NCBI GenBank assembly: GCA_036496605.1
Contig: DASXKV010000038.1
Span: forward strand, 1 to 64,000
Direction: 5' to 3'
Source of the DNA: Gemmatimonadaceae bacterium
Lineage (GTDB): Bacteria > Gemmatimonadota > Gemmatimonadetes > Gemmatimonadales > Gemmatimonadaceae
DNA length: 64,000 bases
The notes below the pieces were generated by a model. It searched no databases, had not been told where the DNA came from, and saw nothing but the letters and a program-made list of their open reading frames with translations. Position numbers and translations under genes: made by a program. Shown piece after piece: positions 61,754-64,000 of the stretch (positions are counted from its first letter, which is position 1; every line of letters begins with the position of its first letter).

Positions 61754-62617
61754 TTAGGCATGCCAGAGCCAACGGGCCGTCTCGACGTGTCGCGTGACGG
61801 ACTCGCCGCCGAACGACCATGCGAGCGTTTGCGCCAGTGCCCAGAGCCGAGCGCGCTCCCGATCGAGGTGAAGCTGCGCCGCGAGGTTGTCCAATCGCCT
61901 GACGACCAACGCTCGGCTGTGACCAAGTTCATAACTGCGAATGATCGGCGCGAGCGAGAACTCGCGCTCTCCCACGAGCGGCTTCGGGTCGATCGCCAGC
62001 CATGGCTCGCGCGCAGCGCGCAGGATGTTGTCGGCGTGCAGATCCTGATGCAGCAAGACGGGTTCGCCCTGTGTGCCACGGAGTCGCTCGAGGGAATCGA
62101 GCGCGTCGTCGAGCAACGCCACCTCGAATGGACGGCCGGCTTGCCCCCACTCCGCGGGCAGCGAGCGAATCCACGTCTCCGCCTCATCCGACAGCGATGT
62201 GAACGGCGCGCCGGCAGGAATCCAGAGCCTTGGCAGTAGATGCGAGAGCACGTCGAGCGCTTCGTCGGCACGCACGGTGGAGAGATGCTCACCCGGTTCG
62301 CAGCGCTCGATGAGAAGCGCATGGTGCTCGGCGTCGTAATCGAAGAGTTGAACGGCGCCATTCCCGCTCCACAGCCGTAACGCGTCCTGCTCGTGGTCCG
62401 ATTCACGATGTGGATATTGAATCTTCAACACCGCGGGCGATCCGTCGGGACGAGAAACGCGAAGGACGAGCGAGACATAGGAATGCTCGTAGGGCGCTTC
62501 CAATCGCAATCGCCAGTTCTCGACGCACGCCGTCACGCGCGATGGCAGCTCTCTCAGCCACACGCGACCGTCGACGGATGCTTCCATCCAATTGAGTGCT
62601 TGTGGAATCGGGAACAT
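61754..62617 (-). CDS. APH(6)/hydroxyurea-type phosphotransferase
   Basis: The 287-residue protein has a kinase-like fold: Lys65 in PAVLKIQYP, the Brenner motif LLHQDLHADNILRA (H190, D192, N197) and the metal-binding Asp210 in WLAIDPKPLVGEREF. The GEREFSLAPI continuation is typical of the streptomycin-6-phosphotransferase subgroup. It probably phosphorylates an aminoglycoside-like or small hydroxylated compound. Whether it gives resistance is not known from sequence. It reads toward the ABC exporter genes and ends 32 nt after the repeat copy. Confidence 0.85.
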   Translation of the reverse strand: MFPIPQALNWMEASVDGRVWLRELPSRVTACVENWRLRLEAPYEHSYVSLVLRVSRPDGSPAVLKIQYPHRESDHEQDALRLWSGNGAVQLFDYDAEHHALLIERCEPGEHLSTVRADEALDVLSHLLPRLWIPAGAPFTSLSDEAETWIRSLPAEWGQAGRPFEVALLDDALDSLERLRGTQGEPVLLHQDLHADNILRAAREPWLAIDPKPLVGEREFSLAPIIRSYELGHSRALVVRRLDNLAAQLHLDRERARLWALAQTLAWSFGGESVTRHVETARWLWHA

Positions 62618-62776
62618 GAGAGTGTTCGACGCGGGTAAGCGCGACCGGTTGCCCTACAATGCCCGTGTCACTTGCTCGGGTCCAGGTGCCGGTGCGACTC
62701 CGATAGGGCTGAAAGTCGGCACCATCACTCCAGGCGTTGTCATCGTGGCGTCAGTTTCGCGTGATACGTTCCGCTC

Positions 62777-62968
62777 GTGAACCGGCGCCGTTTCGTCATC
62801 GGAGATGAGGAGTGGTCTGTGTATGAAGACGCGCGCCTGGAGGCGCCGCACTTTGGACCGGCGCTCGTCTTCCAGACGGCCGGAAGCGCGCGGCGCGTGC
62901 GAACCTATCCCGCGAATTGGCGCGAGCTGCCTGACGAGCAATTGTACGCGCTGAGTTGGTCCCGTTGA
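62777..62968 (+). CDS. Small hypothetical protein
   Basis: A GTG-initiated 63-residue frame opens NRRRFVIGDEEWSVYEDARL, continues with GPALVFQTAGSARRVRTYPA and ends WRELPDEQLYALSWSR. The compact strand-helix pattern (conserved W, hydrophobic strand, then NW-x-ELPDEQLYAL) recurs in a widespread group of small proteins of unknown function. Start codon and spacing to a ribosome-binding site are not strong. It is divergent from the APH-type gene. Confidence 0.5.
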   Translation: MNRRRFVIGDEEWSVYEDARLEAPHFGPALVFQTAGSARRVRTYPANWRELPDEQLYALSWSR

Positions 62969-63007
62969 GACCGCCGGCATCACTGCCGTAGGCTTCACGC
63001 CAACGAG

Positions 63008-63460
63008 CTACTCGGGCGCACTGGTCTTTGGAATGAGCGCGATCTTGCCATCGCCTTCGAGAATGGCCCATTCGACCTGGTCAAGTTGCTCCAGTCCGAC
63101 TTTGTGCATCGCCGAGAAAATGTCCTCGGGCGCAATGCGCTCCCGATTCAGATGCTGCTCGATCAGGACGCCACGGCGAACCAGGACAGTGGGCCGCGCC
63201 TGAACGACACGCGAGAGCCATCGGAACCGGTAGCTGCCTGCGCTCGTCAGAAAGACGAGAGTAACGAGCGTCGTCGCGCCAATCACCGCATTCGTCATCG
63301 AGTAGTCTTGCCGTGTGAGCGCTCGAGAAAAGAGCTGTGGAATGAACAGCAACGTCACGAGCTCGAACGGAGACATCTGCGTCAGTTCCCGTTTGCCGAG
63401 CACGCGGAAACAAGCCCAGACAAGCAGGTACACGAATGCAACCCGAAGGACCGTCTCCAT
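63008..63460 (-). CDS. YetF-like (DUF421) membrane protein
   Basis: The 150-residue product has three N-terminal TM helices (RVAFVYLLVWACFRVLGKRE; MSPFELVTLLFIPQLFSRA; AVIGATTLVTLVFLTSAGSY). They are followed by the cytoplasmic DUF421 domain, with [19 protein letters not shown] and EDIFSAMHKVGLEQLDQVEW. The conserved GKRE-x3-M-x2-FE opening is intact. Function is not established for the family. It lies 24 nt downstream of the exported protein gene at the right edge, so co-transcription is likely. Confidence 0.85.
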   Translation of the reverse strand: METVLRVAFVYLLVWACFRVLGKRELTQMSPFELVTLLFIPQLFSRALTRQDYSMTNAVIGATTLVTLVFLTSAGSYRFRWLSRVVQARPTVLVRRGVLIEQHLNRERIAPEDIFSAMHKVGLEQLDQVEWAILEGDGKIALIPKTSAPE

Positions 63461-63484
63461 CGTTCCTCCGCTTCCGGTTTGTAG

Positions 63485-64000
63485 TTATGGAAACACGAAC
63501 GTCGAGATCGCAGCAACCGCGCTATCGCTTCTCGTCGACACGACGATACGCCCCTGATGCCGCCCGTAACGTTCGCCCCAGAGCTCGGCGACCACGAGAC
63601 GAGCTTCCCCCGGCCGGAGCCGAGTCAGCGCAACGTCGTACGCGATGTCCGGCTCCGGCTCGATCTGCACGGTGGAGAATCGCGTGACGTAGGCGGTGTC
63701 GATCCAGACGTGAAGCGTATCGATTACATGTGAGGTGCGATTCCGGACCGTGATGTCGAGCGCCTCGACCTGACGATATCGAAATCGCTCGGGATACACG
63801 ACATCGACGGCGACACTGGCCGATGTAGTGTGAAGCTCGCCGCGCCGTTCGCCAAAGAGACCCAGCAGAGTGAGAATCGGGACCGCTGCGATCAGCGGTA
63901 GCCCAACCCACTGCTTTCGCGTCAAGGCCAGCCGGCGATCGCTCGCCGGCGGATGCGATGGCGTACTCGCGGCGGTCGGGCCGGCGTCATCCGCCTTTGA
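63485..64000 (-). CDS. Membrane-anchored protein of unknown function, N-terminus beyond the window
   Basis: The frame is open to the right edge. A TTG at 63925 could start a 146-residue form (TTG then TRKQWVGLPL), but the upstream codons remain coding-like, so a longer protein starting outside the window is plausible. A TM helix (WVGLPLIAAVPILTLLGLFG) follows a short polar stretch. The remaining 110 residues form a beta-rich extracytoplasmic domain (VDVVYPERFRYRQVEALDIT, later LRPGEARLVVAELWGERYG). Family not recognised. Confidence 0.55.
   Translation of the reverse strand, partial: SKADDAGPTAASTPSHPPASDRRLALTRKQWVGLPLIAAVPILTLLGLFGERRGELHTTSASVAVDVVYPERFRYRQVEALDITVRNRTSHVIDTLHVWIDTAYVTRFSTVQIEPEPDIAYDVALTRLRPGEARLVVAELWGERYGRHQGRIVVSTRSDSAVAAISTFVFP

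Larger units (their letters stand above)
1924..61759. repeat. Dispersed octamer GCCTAACG / CGTTAGGC (about 50 copies)
   Basis: By eye, exact copies start at 1924, 4834, 5329, 8847, 9884, 10662, 11021, 12137, 13114, 13292, 14426, 15222, 15913, 16418, 17392, 19587, 20118, 20871, 22369, 23076, 25324, 27143, 27501, 28774, 30023, 30427, 30664, 30874, 32546, 34538, 35805, 37342, 38384, 40467, 42869, 43683, 44628, 47291, 47937, 48134, 48941, 49794, 50505, 51405, 51837, 55097, 57800, 60037, 60499 and 61752. Twenty-five read GCCTAACG on the plus strand and 25 read CGTTAGGC. Random expectation for this base composition is about 2-3. Most lie inside genes, in several reading frames. Confidence 0.85.

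Noticed and set aside
1924-61759. An integron or attC array, because GTTAGGC and GCCTAAC fit attC core sites
   Set aside because: Copies are isolated, lie mostly inside essential genes, and are not paired at 60-140 nt with a palindrome between them. No integrase gene was seen.

Overview
The window is high-GC DNA, densely packed with genes, from a soil-type Gram-negative bacterium. Lipoproteins with lipoboxes, outer-surface-type proteins, five very large orphan MacB/FtsX-like permeases (ADOP family) mostly paired with PadR repressors, and a membrane-anchored BTAD/TPR regulator together point to Gemmatimonadota. Acidobacteriota is the main alternative. No rRNA, tRNA, CRISPR array, phage or transposase gene was seen.

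Layout. 1-3.9 kb: the start of a PadR gene cut by the left edge, DinB-like and GNAT genes, a LysR remnant, a small charged protein, and a FabZ-like hotdog protein lacking its catalytic His. 3.9-6.4 kb: an orphan permease. 6.4-17.5 kb (minus strand): one tightly overlapping operon, ilvD-ilvB-ilvN-ilvC-gltB-gltD. 17.5-18.0 kb: a divergent control region with back-to-back promoters, two short leader peptides rich in branched-chain residues, and two sets of competing RNA hairpins. 18.0-22.6 kb (plus strand): leuA-leuC-leuD-leuB, with leuA lacking the leucine-binding regulatory domain. 22.5-24.1 kb: a DUF2235 hydrolase and a Pro/Ser-tailed lipoprotein. 24.3-31.6 kb (minus strand): a three-gene overlapping cluster (Ig-like plus cohesin-like lipoprotein, small cohesin-like lipoprotein, Asp-box beta-propeller with a C-terminal dockerin), followed by a BTAD/TPR regulator. 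31.9-35.8 kb: an exported coiled-coil protein, a beta-lactamase-fold hydrolase and small proteins. 35.9-43.6 kb: two PadR-permease modules and an M20 peptidase. 43.7-49 kb: small proteins, DUF3830, a creatininase-like amidohydrolase, lipoproteins and an SdrD-B-like secreted protein. 49-56.8 kb: two more PadR-permease modules around an exported His-rich protein and a Cys-rich metallopeptidase-like protein. 56.9-61.7 kb: a heterodimeric ABC exporter and two small genes, bracketed by copies of a non-coding repeat. 61.7-64 kb: an APH-type kinase, a YetF-like protein and an exported protein running off the right edge.

How it works together. The ilv and leu operons make valine, isoleucine and leucine, and GltBD supplies the glutamate used by the final transaminases. 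Each operon appears to be controlled by ribosome-mediated attenuation. Each PadR gene has its own distinct inverted repeat on its promoter and sits directly upstream of its permease, which suggests self-contained inducible modules. A striking global feature is the octamer GCCTAACG/CGTTAGGC. It was found about 50 times by eye, equally on both strands, inside and between genes, although it forces rare codons.
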